In this document: positions 34,400-43,645 of the stretch, in pieces
Position numbering within the stretch: the first letter of the stretch is position 1
How the letters are laid out: each line of letters opens with the position of its first letter
DNA from: Taibaiella koreensis
GTDB lineage: Bacteria > Bacteroidota > Bacteroidia > Chitinophagales > Chitinophagaceae
NCBI RefSeq assembly: GCF_003545715.1
Contig: NZ_QVNU01000002.1
Span: forward strand, 310,001-374,000
DNA length: 64,000 nt
Direction: 5' to 3'
The notes under the pieces: model-generated
Seen by the model: only the letters and a program-made list of their open reading frames with translations
What the model was told of the DNA's origin: nothing
Database searches by the model: none
Made by a program: the position numbers and the translations under genes

Positions 34400-36511
34400 T
34401 TATAGCTGTACACCCATATTGTAGAAGACAAAGCTCCAGATATCGGCGGCTTCATCGATCATTTTGGAAGTGGGCTTACCGGCTCCGTGACCGGCCTTGC
34501 TGTCGATACGGATCAGCGTGGGATTATCACAACCCTGAGCAGCCTGCAGCGTGGCGGCGAATTTAAAAGAATGCGCCGGCACTACGCGGTCGTCATGATC
34601 GGCAGTAGTGATCAGGGTCGCCGGGTAGCAGGTGCCTTGCTTAACGTTGTGCAGGGGAGAGTATTTGATCAGGTAGTTGAACTGATCTTCCTTATCGCTG
34701 CTACCATATTCTACAGCCCAGCCCCAGCCTACAGTAAATTTGTGGTAACGCAGCATATCCAGCACACCTACCTGGGGAATAGCTACTTTGAACAGATCGG
34801 GACGCTGGGTAAGACAGGCGCCGATCAGCAGGCCGCCGTTGCTGCCACCGCGTATCGCCAGCTTACTGCTGCTGGTATATTTTTCTTTGATCAGGTACTC
34901 GGCCGCCGCGATAAAATCGTCGAATACGTTCTGCTTCTTCTCCAGCATGCCGCCTTTGTGCCAGTTCTCACCATACTCGCCGCCACCGCGCAGGTTAGCG
35001 ACACAGTACACACCGCCGTTCTCAATAAAGGCCATATTGGCTACAGAGAAGGAGGGCGTAATATTGATATTGAAGCCGCCGTAGGCATAGAGCAACGTGG
35101 GGTTATTACCATCAAGCTTCAATCCTTTTTTAGCGGTGATGAACATCGGCACTTTTGTACCGTCTTTGCTGGTGTAGAATACCTGTTTGGTTTCGTAAGT
35201 CGCAGGGTCAAATTTCACATCCGGCTTTTGGTATAAGGCCGACTTGCCGCTCTTGATATCGTACCGGAAAGAGGTGGCAGGATAGGTAAAGGAAGTAAAG
35301 GTGTAGAAGAAGAAATCGTCCTCTTTTTTGCTGCCAAAACCAGACGCCGTTCCTACGCCGGGCAGCTCGATCTTATGCTCCAGCTTACCATCCATGGTAT
35401 ATTGATTTACCTGGGTACAGGCATCTTTCAGGTAGCTGGCAAACAACCTGCCGCCACCGGTGCTGATGGCTTCCAGCGGCTCTTTCTGCTCAGGGATCAC
35501 GGTTTTCCAGGCTGCTTCTCCGGGATTCTTCGGATCGAGCAGTACCACTTTATAATTGGGCGCGCCGCTATTGGTCTGCAGCAATATCTTGTCGCCGATG
35601 TTATCGACTAAGTTGGCATTGGTCTTAAAGCCCGGCACAATAGTGATAAAGCCTTTGCCCTTATCCTTCATATCCATGATCTTGATCTCGCTGCCGTCGG
35701 TACCTTCGGAGATGCTGAGCACCAGGAAGCGCTCGTCTTCTGTAAGTCCGCCGCCCACGTAACGCAAGGGGTGCTCCTTATCTTCATAGATCAGTTTATC
35801 GGCGCTTTGCGGCGTCCCGATCTTATGGTAGAACACTTTCTGGTATTCGGTCTTGGCGCTGTACTTGGTCTTTTCGTCTTTAGGCCGGTCGTAGCCGCTG
35901 TAGTAAAAGCCATCGTCACCGGCCCAGCTGATGCCCGTAAATTTCACGTATTCGAGCTTATCGCTGATGAGCTTGCGTGTGGCGAAGTCCATTACATAGA
36001 TCTCCTGCCAGTCGCTTCCCGAGGCCGACACGGCATAACCAAAGTATTTTTGGTGCTTGGATACGCCTGTTGCCTGCAAGGCCACGGTACCGTCGGTTGA
36101 TAGCTTGTTGGGATCGAGCAGCACCTCTGGCGTACCGTTGAGGCCTTTTTTTACATAAAGTACGGATTGGTTCTGCAGCCCGTCGTTCTTGGAGAAGATA
36201 AACCAATCGCCTTCTTTCTGCGGGGCGCCGTATCGCTGGTAATTCCACAGCTCGGTAAGCCGGGCGTGGATCTTGCTGCGGAACGGGATCTTCGACAGGT
36301 AATCCTGGGTTACCGTGTTCTGCTCTTTTACCCAGGCTTCTGTATCGCGGGCGGTGTCGTTTTCCAGCCAGCGGTAAGGATCGCCGATCTTATGAGAAAA
36401 GTAGTTGTCGGTCTGATCTACTTTTTTAGTAGCCGGATAGCGGGTTTGAGCGGTCATATCAAATGCGGTGCAGGCGCTGAGCGCCAGCAGTGGAATCATT
36501 TTTTTATTCAT
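34400..36511 (-). CDS. Prolyl oligopeptidase family serine peptidase (S9A)
   Basis: 703 aa from the ATG at 36511, signal peptide MNKKMIPLLALSACTAFDMTA. An N-terminal propeller (residues about 60-420; begins DPYRWLENDTARDTEAWVKEQN) is followed by the alpha/beta hydrolase domain. Ser557 is in GGSNGG; ADHDDRVVP carries the Asp and AGHGAGKP the His. These signatures and length match prolyl endopeptidases. It probably cleaves short proline-containing peptides in the periplasm. Same strand as the gene at 36561, 49 nt downstream. Confidence 0.95.
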   Translation of the reverse strand: MNKKMIPLLALSACTAFDMTAQTRYPATKKVDQTDNYFSHKIGDPYRWLENDTARDTEAWVKEQNTVTQDYLSKIPFRSKIHARLTELWNYQRYGAPQKEGDWFIFSKNDGLQNQSVLYVKKGLNGTPEVLLDPNKLSTDGTVALQATGVSKHQKYFGYAVSASGSDWQEIYVMDFATRKLISDKLEYVKFTGISWAGDDGFYYSGYDRPKDEKTKYSAKTEYQKVFYHKIGTPQSADKLIYEDKEHPLRYVGGGLTEDERFLVLSISEGTDGSEIKIMDMKDKGKGFITIVPGFKTNANLVDNIGDKILLQTNSGAPNYKVVLLDPKNPGEAAWKTVIPEQKEPLEAISTGGGRLFASYLKDACTQVNQYTMDGKLEHKIELPGVGTASGFGSKKEDDFFFYTFTSFTYPATSFRYDIKSGKSALYQKPDVKFDPATYETKQVFYTSKDGTKVPMFITAKKGLKLDGNNPTLLYAYGGFNINITPSFSVANMAFIENGGVYCVANLRGGGEYGENWHKGGMLEKKQNVFDDFIAAAEYLIKEKYTSSSKLAIRGGSNGGLLIGACLTQRPDLFKVAIPQVGVLDMLRYHKFTVGWGWAVEYGSSDKEDQFNYLIKYSPLHNVKQGTCYPATLITTADHDDRVVPAHSFKFAATLQAAQGCDNPTLIRIDSKAGHGAGKPTSKMIDEAADIWSFVFYNMGVQL

Positions 36512-36560
36512 TACAGATTGGCTGTTTTTACATGAAGCAATGATCAATGTGAAGGCGAAT

Positions 36561-37244
36561 TTACTTACAGTTTTTCATTTGTGCTTCCTCCATATCGTTA
36601 TACATCAGCTGCATCAGCTTTGATTTCTTTTTCTGCCTGTCGATCTTTTCCCGTGTATAGCGATCGAAAAAATTAAAGCAGGTGAAGCTGGGAAAGGTAT
36701 TGGGCCGTTTCAGGATCACCTGGTAGCAATCCCGCAAGGCCATCGCCGACTGATAAAGGTAAAGTGGTGTAAAGCGGAGTCCCAGCACCTTTTTTTTACC
36801 CACATTGAAAGTCTGTAGTTTTTTAAACTCCGGCGTGAAGCCTTTCGGCGCCAGGCGTTGCTGTATCAGGGGCGTAAAGCACTGCATATCGACTACCAGG
36901 GAATCGTTGATCACCGGCAATTCACCTTCCGCTCCCGGACTCAGGATGCTATACATATTGTTGGTCTTCCGGAGAAAAACAAACACCCGCTGCCCGGCAG
37001 CGTAGGGCTCCCAACGGTAAGACCCGGACCGGCCGATGAACTTTTCGATCTTGTAGGTCCTGGGCTTCCCCTCTTCAGTAAAGCCCTGCAGGTAAAAGAA
37101 ATGATCGTCCACCTTCATGATCGTTCCATAGGTAACCACATCGGCGCCTGTTGCCAGGTCAAACAGCTTGAGCGGATGGTATTGCTGCCCGCTTAGGGAA
37201 GCAAAAAAAAGAAGCCCGATAACAGTTATAAACACTGTCTTCAT
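36561..37244 (-). CDS. Secreted protein of unknown function
   Basis: 227 aa. The N-terminus MKTVFITVIGLLFFASLSGQ is a signal peptide. The mature protein has no family I recognise: a beta-rich part (VVTYGTIMKVDDHFFYLQGF, RVFVFLRKTNNMYSIL) and a basic helical C-terminus (REKIDRQKKKSKLMQLMYNDME). Three or four cysteines are spread through it. It may be cotranscribed with the prolyl oligopeptidase gene downstream. Confidence 0.65.
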   Translation of the reverse strand: MKTVFITVIGLLFFASLSGQQYHPLKLFDLATGADVVTYGTIMKVDDHFFYLQGFTEEGKPRTYKIEKFIGRSGSYRWEPYAAGQRVFVFLRKTNNMYSILSPGAEGELPVINDSLVVDMQCFTPLIQQRLAPKGFTPEFKKLQTFNVGKKKVLGLRFTPLYLYQSAMALRDCYQVILKRPNTFPSFTCFNFFDRYTREKIDRQKKKSKLMQLMYNDMEEAQMKNCK

Positions 37245-37394
37245 TTGTCACGACAATAATTAATGAATATCCTTCAAAAGTACGATTTTCAATTTTATGG
37301 TTTATTTTAGCGGCCTGAACCCGCGATACAGCAAGTCTCCGGTCCGGGTTATGGGCAAAGCACACCTAAGTTTATTCTATAAAAAGCCAGGCAG

Positions 37395-38141
37395 ATGAAA
37401 TTACTTGACAATAAGACTGCTCTCGTTACGGGAGGCAGCCGCGGTATAGGCGAAGCCGTAGTACTGAAATTCGCGGAACAGGGCGCCAATATTGCATTTA
37501 CCTACCTTTCTTCAGATGAAAAAGCGAAAGCGCTGGAAGACAGGCTTACCGGCATGGGCGTAAAGGCCAAAGCCTATAAAAGCGATGCTGCCGACTTTGC
37601 CGCGGCAGAGGCACTGGCTGCCGATGTAGCCAAAGAATTCGGCGGCATTGATATCTGTGTCAACAATGCCGGCATTTCCCGCGACAACCTGTTGCTACGC
37701 GTGAGCCCCGAACAATGGGACGAGGTGATGCACGCCAACCTGAAGTCAGTATTCAACCTGACCAAGCAAGTGATCCGTACCATGATGAAAGCCCGTAGCG
37801 GCAGCATCATCAATATGAGCTCTATCGTGGGCGTAAAGGGCAATGCCGGCCAAAGCAGCTATGCCGCCTCTAAGGCAGGCATTATCGGCTTTACCAAGTC
37901 GATAGCGCAGGAGCTCGGCAGCCGCAATGTGCGTTGCAACGCCATCGCACCCGGCTTTATCGAAACCGACATGACCCATTACCTTAAAGATGGCGATGCC
38001 AGCCAATGGTTTGAAAAAATACCGCTGCAGCGTTTTGGCAAGCCCGAAGAGATCGCCAATGTAGCGCTATTCCTGGCTTCCGATCTCAGCAGCTATGTTA
38101 CCGGCCAGGTATTGAGCGCCTGTGGCGGCATGAATATCTAA
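37395..38141 (+). CDS. fabG: 3-oxoacyl-ACP reductase
   Basis: 248 aa short-chain dehydrogenase. NADPH-binding TGGSRGIG (residues 12-19), NNAG, catalytic Ser and the YAASK motif (Tyr/Lys), and GFIETDMT after it; the C-terminus SSYVTGQVLSACGGMNI is the FabG form. Reduces 3-ketoacyl-ACP in fatty-acid synthesis. The SDR family is broad, but length and the N-A-G-I-S-R-D-N-L-L-L-R segment fit FabG well. Confidence 0.9.
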   Translation: MKLLDNKTALVTGGSRGIGEAVVLKFAEQGANIAFTYLSSDEKAKALEDRLTGMGVKAKAYKSDAADFAAAEALAADVAKEFGGIDICVNNAGISRDNLLLRVSPEQWDEVMHANLKSVFNLTKQVIRTMMKARSGSIINMSSIVGVKGNAGQSSYAASKAGIIGFTKSIAQELGSRNVRCNAIAPGFIETDMTHYLKDGDASQWFEKIPLQRFGKPEEIANVALFLASDLSSYVTGQVLSACGGMNI

Positions 38142-38170
38142 ACAAAATGACGCTTTGTGCGCCGGATATA

Positions 38171-38201
38171 AAAAAGGGACCTACTATGGGTCTCTTTTTT
38201 T
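38171..38201 (+). terminator. Terminator of fabG
   Basis: Stem AAAAAGGGACC / GGTCTCTTTTT with one wobble, followed by T residues, 30 nt after the stop. Confidence 0.75.
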
Positions 38202-38300
38202 GTTGTGTCAGGTATTTGCCGGTTATAGAAGCCGGCATTTTCCCCGAGTAGAAAGTGAAACGGGCACATATCTTATTTCCCGCACAGTTGCTAAACAAAT

Positions 38301-38330
38301 AAGGGCCGGAACTTTTGTCCGGCCCTTATT
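38301..38330. terminator. Hairpin terminator downstream of the porin gene
   Basis: Ten-bp stem AAGGGCCGGA / TCCGGCCCTT, 6-nt loop; 19 nt past the stop of the minus-strand gene at 38350. Confidence 0.75.
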
Positions 38331-38349
38331 GTCACTAATGACAAGAAGC

Positions 38350-39015
38350 TTATTCATCGTCATCGTTAGAACTGTTCTTTTTGCTCTTCTTCATTTTCTC
38401 CTTCACTTCTCCTGATGCTTCTTCATACAGGGCACGGGCTTTCTTGGTAGGCAGGTAGATCTGGAAACCTACAGCGACAGAAAAATTGTGGCTGGTAACA
38501 GAGCTACCGAAGCCCAGACCCAGGTCATACTTCAGCAAAGCTTCAAGGCCTACGTTGGGCGTAATGAAGTAAGCCACGCCGGGTCCTACACCAAGGCCCA
38601 GACCGTTGGTGGTAACAGAAGGTGCGCCTTCAGTCTTGGTATTAACACCGGTAAAGCCGGCATTGGCTTCCAGGAAGAAACGGCTGTGCTTGAGCAGGAT
38701 GGCACGGGGATCGCTGATGTAGTAACGGCCGAAAGCACCTACCTTGTAATTGATCGCATTGGTAGAAATGCTGCTTACAGACTGATGATCGAGTCCCAGC
38801 GCCACTTCGCCACCAATGGCGATATTGTCCTGGATGAACCAACCCACTTTGGGATTGACGCTAAAAGAAATACCAGTGGTACCGCTTTGCAATTTAATGC
38901 CAAGGTTGGCCAGGTTGGCGCCCACCATGATGTTTCCTTTTTGTAACTGGGCAGAAACCTGGTTTATACCTGATAAACCAAGTACCGCGAGGAGGAGTAA
39001 ACTGATTCTTTTCAT
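38350..39015 (-). CDS. Outer-membrane beta-barrel protein with charged C-terminal tail
   Basis: 221 aa. Signal peptide MKRISLLLLAVLGLSGINQVSAQ, then LQKGNIMVGANLANLGI, the usual start of small Bacteroidota porin-like barrels. Glycine-rich strands follow (GWFIQDNIAIGGEVALGL, NGLGLGVGPGVAYFITPNVG) to FSVAVGFQIYLPTK, where such proteins normally end. Here about 30 more residues follow, Lys/Glu then Ser/Asn, ending in DDDE. The tail is not typical and would face the periplasm or be disordered. Confidence 0.85.
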   Translation of the reverse strand: MKRISLLLLAVLGLSGINQVSAQLQKGNIMVGANLANLGIKLQSGTTGISFSVNPKVGWFIQDNIAIGGEVALGLDHQSVSSISTNAINYKVGAFGRYYISDPRAILLKHSRFFLEANAGFTGVNTKTEGAPSVTTNGLGLGVGPGVAYFITPNVGLEALLKYDLGLGFGSSVTSHNFSVAVGFQIYLPTKKARALYEEASGEVKEKMKKSKKNSSNDDDE

Positions 39016-39183
39016 ACGTCAAGTGTTTTGTTTTGCTTATGGGTAAGACAAATATTGTGCCAATATGTTGTGTGGCTCGTTAAATTGGCTGCATTTTTCA
39101 TGTTTTCACATTTTGTTTTTGCTCTAAAGGACATTTCTTTAGCTTTACAGCCTTTTACAACAGATCACATAATATTCCTTTCA

Positions 39184-42100
39184 ATGAACTTCAAAAAAAT
39201 AAACAACCTCAGCGGATGGATTGTTTTTGCCATTGCCTTTATTGTTTATTTGGCTACGATGGAGCGAACGGTAAGTTTCTGGGACTGCGGCGAGTTCCTG
39301 TCGACAGCTTACCGGCTTGAGGTAGGGCACTCCCCCGGCGCGCCTCTATTTATGCTCCTGGGCCGCCTTTTTGGCATGTTTGCCGCACCTACCCAGGTCG
39401 CGGCCTGTATCAACAGCCTTTCGGCGCTCACCAGCGGCCTTACGATCCTGTTCCTGTTCTGGACCATCACCCACTTTGCCCATAAGCTATTGATAAAGGA
39501 AGGTGAAGCGCTCACACGGTCTAAGCTTGTCGCCATCATCGGCGCGGGAGCCGTAGGCGCCCTGGCCTATACCTTTTCCGACACTTTCTGGTTCTCTGCT
39601 GTAGAGGCGGAGGTATATGCGACCTCATCTTTCTTCACCGCCATTGTGTTCTGGGCTATTCTAAAATGGGAGCACCATGCCGATGCGCCGCACGCCGACC
39701 GTTGGCTGATCCTGATCTCCTACCTCATGGGCCTTTCCATAGGGGTGCACCTGCTCAACCTGCTGGCCATACCAGCGCTGGCCATGGTCTATTATTTCCG
39801 CCGGTATAAAGTGACCCTGGCCGGAGGTATTCTCGCCTTTGTGCTGGGCTGCGTGCTGCTGGGATCGGTACAGGTGGGTCTTATCCAGGGCATTCCCATC
39901 CTGGCTTCCAAATTTGAGCTGCTGTTTGTCAACAGCTTTGGCCTTCCCCTCGATAGCGGCGCCCTCTTCTTTATCCTGCTGCTGGCAGCCCTGTTTGTAT
40001 TCCTGATACGCTGGGCCAAAAAGAGCGGCCGCTACCTCCTGCAGGTGAGCATGCTTTGCGTGGTCTTTGCGCTTATCGGCTATTCCAGCTATGTCTGCAT
40101 CATTATCCGCTCCCGCGCCGATGTACCCATTGACATGACCAACCCCGACGACGTGCTAAGCCTGCTGTCGTACCTGCAACGCGACCAGTACGGAGAGCAG
40201 CCCATCCTTTATGGACCCGATTATAACTCTGAGCCTTCCGGACCGGGCAAAAGCAAACCCATTTATGCCGAACGTACCGACGATGCCGGCAAGACCCGTT
40301 ATGAGTTGATCGGTTCCCGCCAGACCGGAGCTGATTACCCGGCCGACCAAATGCGTCTTTTCCCCAGGGTGTACGACGCCGGCCATGCCGCTTTCTATAA
40401 GAACTACCTGCAGCTGGGCGATGATGAGCGGCCTTCAGCAGCCAACAACTATGCCTTTTTCTTCCGCTACCAGCTCAACTGGATGTGGTGGCGCTACTTT
40501 ATGTGGAACTATGCCGGAAGGGAAAATGATTTTGCGGGCACCAGCTACGGCGAGCCGCAAAACGGCAACTGGATATCAGGAATCGGCGCGGTAGATAAGA
40601 TGTTTGGCCGTGGCGACATCAACCAGCTGCCCGAATATTACAAGCACAACAGGGCGCGCAACCAATATTACCTGCTGCCTTTTATCCTGGGTGTCCTGGG
40701 CCTGGTGTATCAGTTCAACCGCGATAAGCGGGACGGTATCGTTGTGGGCCTCCTGTTCTTCTTTACCGGGATTGCCATTGCTATCTACCTCAACAATACA
40801 CCACAGCAGCCCCGCGAACGGGACTACGCCTATGCCGGCGCTACCTATGCCTTTGCCGTATGGATAGGGCTGGGTGTGCTGATGGTAGCCGATTGGCTGC
40901 GGAAAGGGCTGAAGCAGGGCATTGCCGCACCGGCGCTGGCGACGGTGCTTTGCCTGGTGGCTGTACCCTTGCTGATGGCTACGGCGAACTGGGACGACCA
41001 TGACCGCTCTCAGAAAACACTGGCGCGCACAACAGCTTACAATGTATTGAGCAGCTGCGACAGCAATGCGATCCTGTTTACCGTGGGCGACAACGATACT
41101 TATCCTTTGTGGTATATGCAGGAGATAGAAGGTTATCGTACCGATGTGCGTATTATTAACCTCAGCCTGCTGGGCATCGACTGGTATATCGATCAGCTGA
41201 ACTATAAGATCAATAAAGCCGACGCGGTACCCATGATCTGGAAAACCAAAGACTACGAGGCCGACAAACGCAACGTGGTCATCTACCAGCAGCTGCCCGG
41301 CGTACCGCAGGACCGCTATATCGACCTGGAGCAGGTGCTGCAGTTTACCGTGTCCAACGATCCGCAAACGCAGGTACAGTCCCGTAATGGCGACTCCTAC
41401 AATATATTGCCGACTAAAAATGTATCTATAAAAATAGATAAGGCTGCCGTGCTGCGCAATGGCCTTGTGGCCATGGGCGACTCGGCTAAGATCGCCGATG
41501 AGATCGCCTTTACCCTGCCCAAAGACCAGCTTTACAAACCCGACCTGGGCATCCTGAATATTATTGCCGGCGTTGCCCGCGACGGCTGGAAGCGTCCGAT
41601 CTACTTCAGCGCCGGCTTCCCCGGCGGCGGCGATTTCCAGGGGCTGGACGAATACATACAGCTGGAAGGTCTGGCCAATAAGCTTGTGCCCATGCGTGTG
41701 CAAGGCTCCTCGCCGGAATCGGGTGCGCCTCAGATGACCAATACGACCAAAAGCCTGAACCTTTACCTCAACCAGTTCCTTTGGGGCGGCACCGAAAGAA
41801 AGGATGTCTACTTTGATGAGAAGAACAAGACGATGCTCATGACCTATCGCCTCAGCGGCGCAAAAGTAGCCGAGGCGCTCATACGCGAAGGGCGCAAGCA
41901 GGAAGCGATCAGGCTGCTCGATAAGATCACGCAAAACATCACTTATGAATCGTACCAGTACGACCAGGCGATGTGGAGCGTAGTGGCTGCCTATTATCTT
42001 GCCGGCGCTCCGGACAAGGCACGTAAGCTGGCCGACATTGTTGTGCGCGACAGTAAGCAGATGATCGCCTACATTACAAGCTTAAAGAGCGATGACGCCC

Positions 42101-42255
42101 GTGGCCTTGCCATTAGCGTGGATGGCAAACCCGCCCTGGGCGCTATGCAATACCTGGCGCAGGTAGCCCTGCAATCGGGCGACAATGCCAGCGCCCAGAA
42201 ATGGAACAAAGACCTGCAGGATGGCGCCAAACTGCTGGACATACAGCTGAAATAG
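39184..42255 (+). CDS. DUF2723 membrane glycosyltransferase (GT117 family)
   Basis: 1023 aa from the ATG at 39184. The opening LATMERTVSFWDCGEFLSTAYRLEVGHSPGAP is the DUF2723 signature; acidic residues in WDCGEF and the H-S-P-G-A-P segment resemble those of protein O-mannosyltransferase (GT-C fold) enzymes. About 12 transmembrane helices span residues 10-600, followed by a soluble C-terminal part with helical repeats (EALIREGRKQEAIRLLDKI, then LAGAPDKARKLADI), TPR-like. In Bacteroidota these proteins probably use lipid-linked sugars to glycosylate secreted proteins. Monocistronic with a strong terminator. Confidence 0.9.
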   Translation: MNFKKINNLSGWIVFAIAFIVYLATMERTVSFWDCGEFLSTAYRLEVGHSPGAPLFMLLGRLFGMFAAPTQVAACINSLSALTSGLTILFLFWTITHFAHKLLIKEGEALTRSKLVAIIGAGAVGALAYTFSDTFWFSAVEAEVYATSSFFTAIVFWAILKWEHHADAPHADRWLILISYLMGLSIGVHLLNLLAIPALAMVYYFRRYKVTLAGGILAFVLGCVLLGSVQVGLIQGIPILASKFELLFVNSFGLPLDSGALFFILLLAALFVFLIRWAKKSGRYLLQVSMLCVVFALIGYSSYVCIIIRSRADVPIDMTNPDDVLSLLSYLQRDQYGEQPILYGPDYNSEPSGPGKSKPIYAERTDDAGKTRYELIGSRQTGADYPADQMRLFPRVYDAGHAAFYKNYLQLGDDERPSAANNYAFFFRYQLNWMWWRYFMWNYAGRENDFAGTSYGEPQNGNWISGIGAVDKMFGRGDINQLPEYYKHNRARNQYYLLPFILGVLGLVYQFNRDKRDGIVVGLLFFFTGIAIAIYLNNTPQQPRERDYAYAGATYAFAVWIGLGVLMVADWLRKGLKQGIAAPALATVLCLVAVPLLMATANWDDHDRSQKTLARTTAYNVLSSCDSNAILFTVGDNDTYPLWYMQEIEGYRTDVRIINLSLLGIDWYIDQLNYKINKADAVPMIWKTKDYEADKRNVVIYQQLPGVPQDRYIDLEQVLQFTVSNDPQTQVQSRNGDSYNILPTKNVSIKIDKAAVLRNGLVAMGDSAKIADEIAFTLPKDQLYKPDLGILNIIAGVARDGWKRPIYFSAGFPGGGDFQGLDEYIQLEGLANKLVPMRVQGSSPESGAPQMTNTTKSLNLYLNQFLWGGTERKDVYFDEKNKTMLMTYRLSGAKVAEALIREGRKQEAIRLLDKITQNITYESYQYDQAMWSVVAAYYLAGAPDKARKLADIVVRDSKQMIAYITSLKSDDARGLAISVDGKPALGAMQYLAQVALQSGDNASAQKWNKDLQDGAKLLDIQLK

Positions 42256-42267
42256 ACTTCCTTAATG

Positions 42268-42310
42268 AACAAGGGGCCGCTTGTAACCAACAGGCGGCCC
42301 CTTGTTTTTT
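42268..42310 (+). terminator. Terminator of the DUF2723 gene
   Basis: Thirteen-bp stem AACAAGGGGCCGC / GCGGCCCCTTGTT then TTTT. Confidence 0.92.
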
Positions 42311-42369
42311 CCTTTGCTTCGCCGCCTGACGGCGCAGCCGGGAGGTACTTTCGTAAAAACCCTTTTCTT

Positions 42370-42628
42370 ATGAAAGCAACATCCCTGCAATTTTTGCAAG
42401 ACAACGTGGATCCGGCTACGGACCTCTATGTATTCCTGATGGGCTATTATGCCCCCGACGATGGCGGCGAAGGTGAATTCTTCTGGGACAACGGCAATAC
42501 AGATACCGTCAACGGTGGTACCATTGTCGCCTCACTTTATCCCTGCAGCAAACCTCGACACCACCCTGGGCAAGCCCGTCTGGTTCAACGGTACCAACTG
42601 GATCGATGCCAGCGGCACAGCGGTCTGA
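42370..42628 (+). pseudogene. Frameshifted tail-fibre-like small gene
   Basis: From the ATG at 42370 the first frame reads FLQDNVDPATDLYVFLMGYY, then DDGGEGEFFWDN and NGGTIVAS, matching the short beta module (LGYYAxGDGGGGxFYWD) found at the start of phage tail and surface proteins. The end is in another frame: NLDTTLGKPVWFNGTNWIDA to the TGA at 42626. Removing one T from the TTT at 42536-42538 joins both into a continuous 85-residue protein. A -7-like TACTTTCG (42346-42353) and the hairpin at 42640-42673 are intact, so the lesion looks recent, or is a sequencing error. Role unknown. Confidence 0.65.
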
Positions 42629-42639
42629 TACACTTCTTA

Positions 42640-42673
42640 AAAATGTTCCCGGCAAAAACACCGGGAACATTTT
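42640..42673 (+). terminator. Terminator downstream of the frameshifted gene
   Basis: Thirteen-bp stem AAAATGTTCCCGG / CCGGGAACATTTT, 8-nt loop. Confidence 0.85.
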
Positions 42674-42705
42674 CTTTTCCGAACGGCCGATTGACGGGGA
42701 TACCG

Positions 42706-42713
42706 TAATTTTG
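42706..42713 (+). promoter_or_regulatory. Predicted -7 element of the beta-lactamase gene
   Basis: TAATTTTG, 27 nt before the ATG at 42741. Confidence 0.55.
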
Positions 42714-42740
42714 CGGCCAAATCTTAAGCTTCGTCTGATA

Positions 42741-43583
42741 ATGAAATACCTGTTGCGTCTCAGCCCCCTGCTCCTTCTTTTTGCCGCGTCTTGCACCGAT
42801 GTCCGGATCAATGAACATCCCGAATGGAAATCCTATTTCGATGCTGCAAAAGTGGAAGGCTGCTTCGAGGTATACGACAACAACAAGGAAACGGCACATT
42901 ATTACAATAAGGAACGCTGCGCCGAACGCCTTTCGCCGGCATCAACCTTCAAGATATTCAATTCGCTGGTAGGCCTGGAAACTGCCGTGGCGCCCGACGA
43001 GCAACTGGTGATCAAGTGGGATGGTGTCAAGCGCTGGAACGAAGACTGGAACAAGGACCTCACGATGGCCCAGGCCTTTAAGGTAAGCGCATTGCCTTAT
43101 TACCAGGAGCTCGCCCGCCGCATTGGCCAGGAGCGCATGCAGCATTATCTGGATACCGTTAAGTATGGCAATATGGAAATAGGCGATAGCATTGATGCCT
43201 TCTGGATCAACCACCGGCTGCGCATTTCGGCCGATGAGCAGGTTGGCTTCATCAAGAGGTTGTACCATACCGAATTGCCCTTCAGCGAGCGCTCGCAACG
43301 TATTGTACGGGGGATGATGCTTCAGAAAGAGTCGCCCAACTACAAGCTTTATTATAAGACAGGCTGGAACAATACCGGAGGCAACCTGCTGTGGGTGGTA
43401 GGTTATGTGGAAAAATCGGAGGAGCTGAAAAACGTAGAAACCGGCAAGCTGGAGCAGATCCCGCATCCTTATTTCTTTGCGCTCAATTTCAGCACCAGCG
43501 CATCAGATACGGCAAGAGACCTGAAGGCAGTACGGCTTCAGGTGCTGCAGCAGCTGCTCGATGCTAATGGCATTGGCAAATAA
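42741..43583 (+). CDS. Class D (OXA-type) beta-lactamase, lipoprotein
   Basis: 280 aa from the ATG at 42741. The leader ends at a lipobox (LFAASC, Cys18). Class D motifs: Ser68-T-F-Lys71 (PASTFKIFNSL), where Lys71 would be carbamylated; YGN 142-144; KTG 206-208; and WVVG 218-221. The second motif, normally S-x-V, reads S116-A-L118, a conservative change next to the carbamyl-lysine pocket. The protein hydrolyses beta-lactams if active. It is not near mobile elements, so it looks like a resident chromosomal gene. Own promoter and terminator. Confidence 0.9.
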   Translation: MKYLLRLSPLLLLFAASCTDVRINEHPEWKSYFDAAKVEGCFEVYDNNKETAHYYNKERCAERLSPASTFKIFNSLVGLETAVAPDEQLVIKWDGVKRWNEDWNKDLTMAQAFKVSALPYYQELARRIGQERMQHYLDTVKYGNMEIGDSIDAFWINHRLRISADEQVGFIKRLYHTELPFSERSQRIVRGMMLQKESPNYKLYYKTGWNNTGGNLLWVVGYVEKSEELKNVETGKLEQIPHPYFFALNFSTSASDTARDLKAVRLQVLQQLLDANGIGK

Positions 43584-43598
43584 CAATACGATCGATAC

Positions 43599-43639
43599 GA
43601 AAAGCGGGCTGCTCCTCATTCGGGACAGCCCGCTTTTTT
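43599..43639 (+). terminator. Terminator of the beta-lactamase gene
   Basis: Stem AAAAGCGGGCTG / CAGCCCGCTTTT with a T-tract. A second half-copy GACAGCCCGCTTTTTA lies at 43711-43726, beyond the repeat element. Confidence 0.85.
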
Positions 43640-43645
43640 ACTATT

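Noticed and set aside
40576-41934. 452-codon open frame on the minus strand
   Set aside because: Antisense to the DUF2723 gene; shadow of codon bias.
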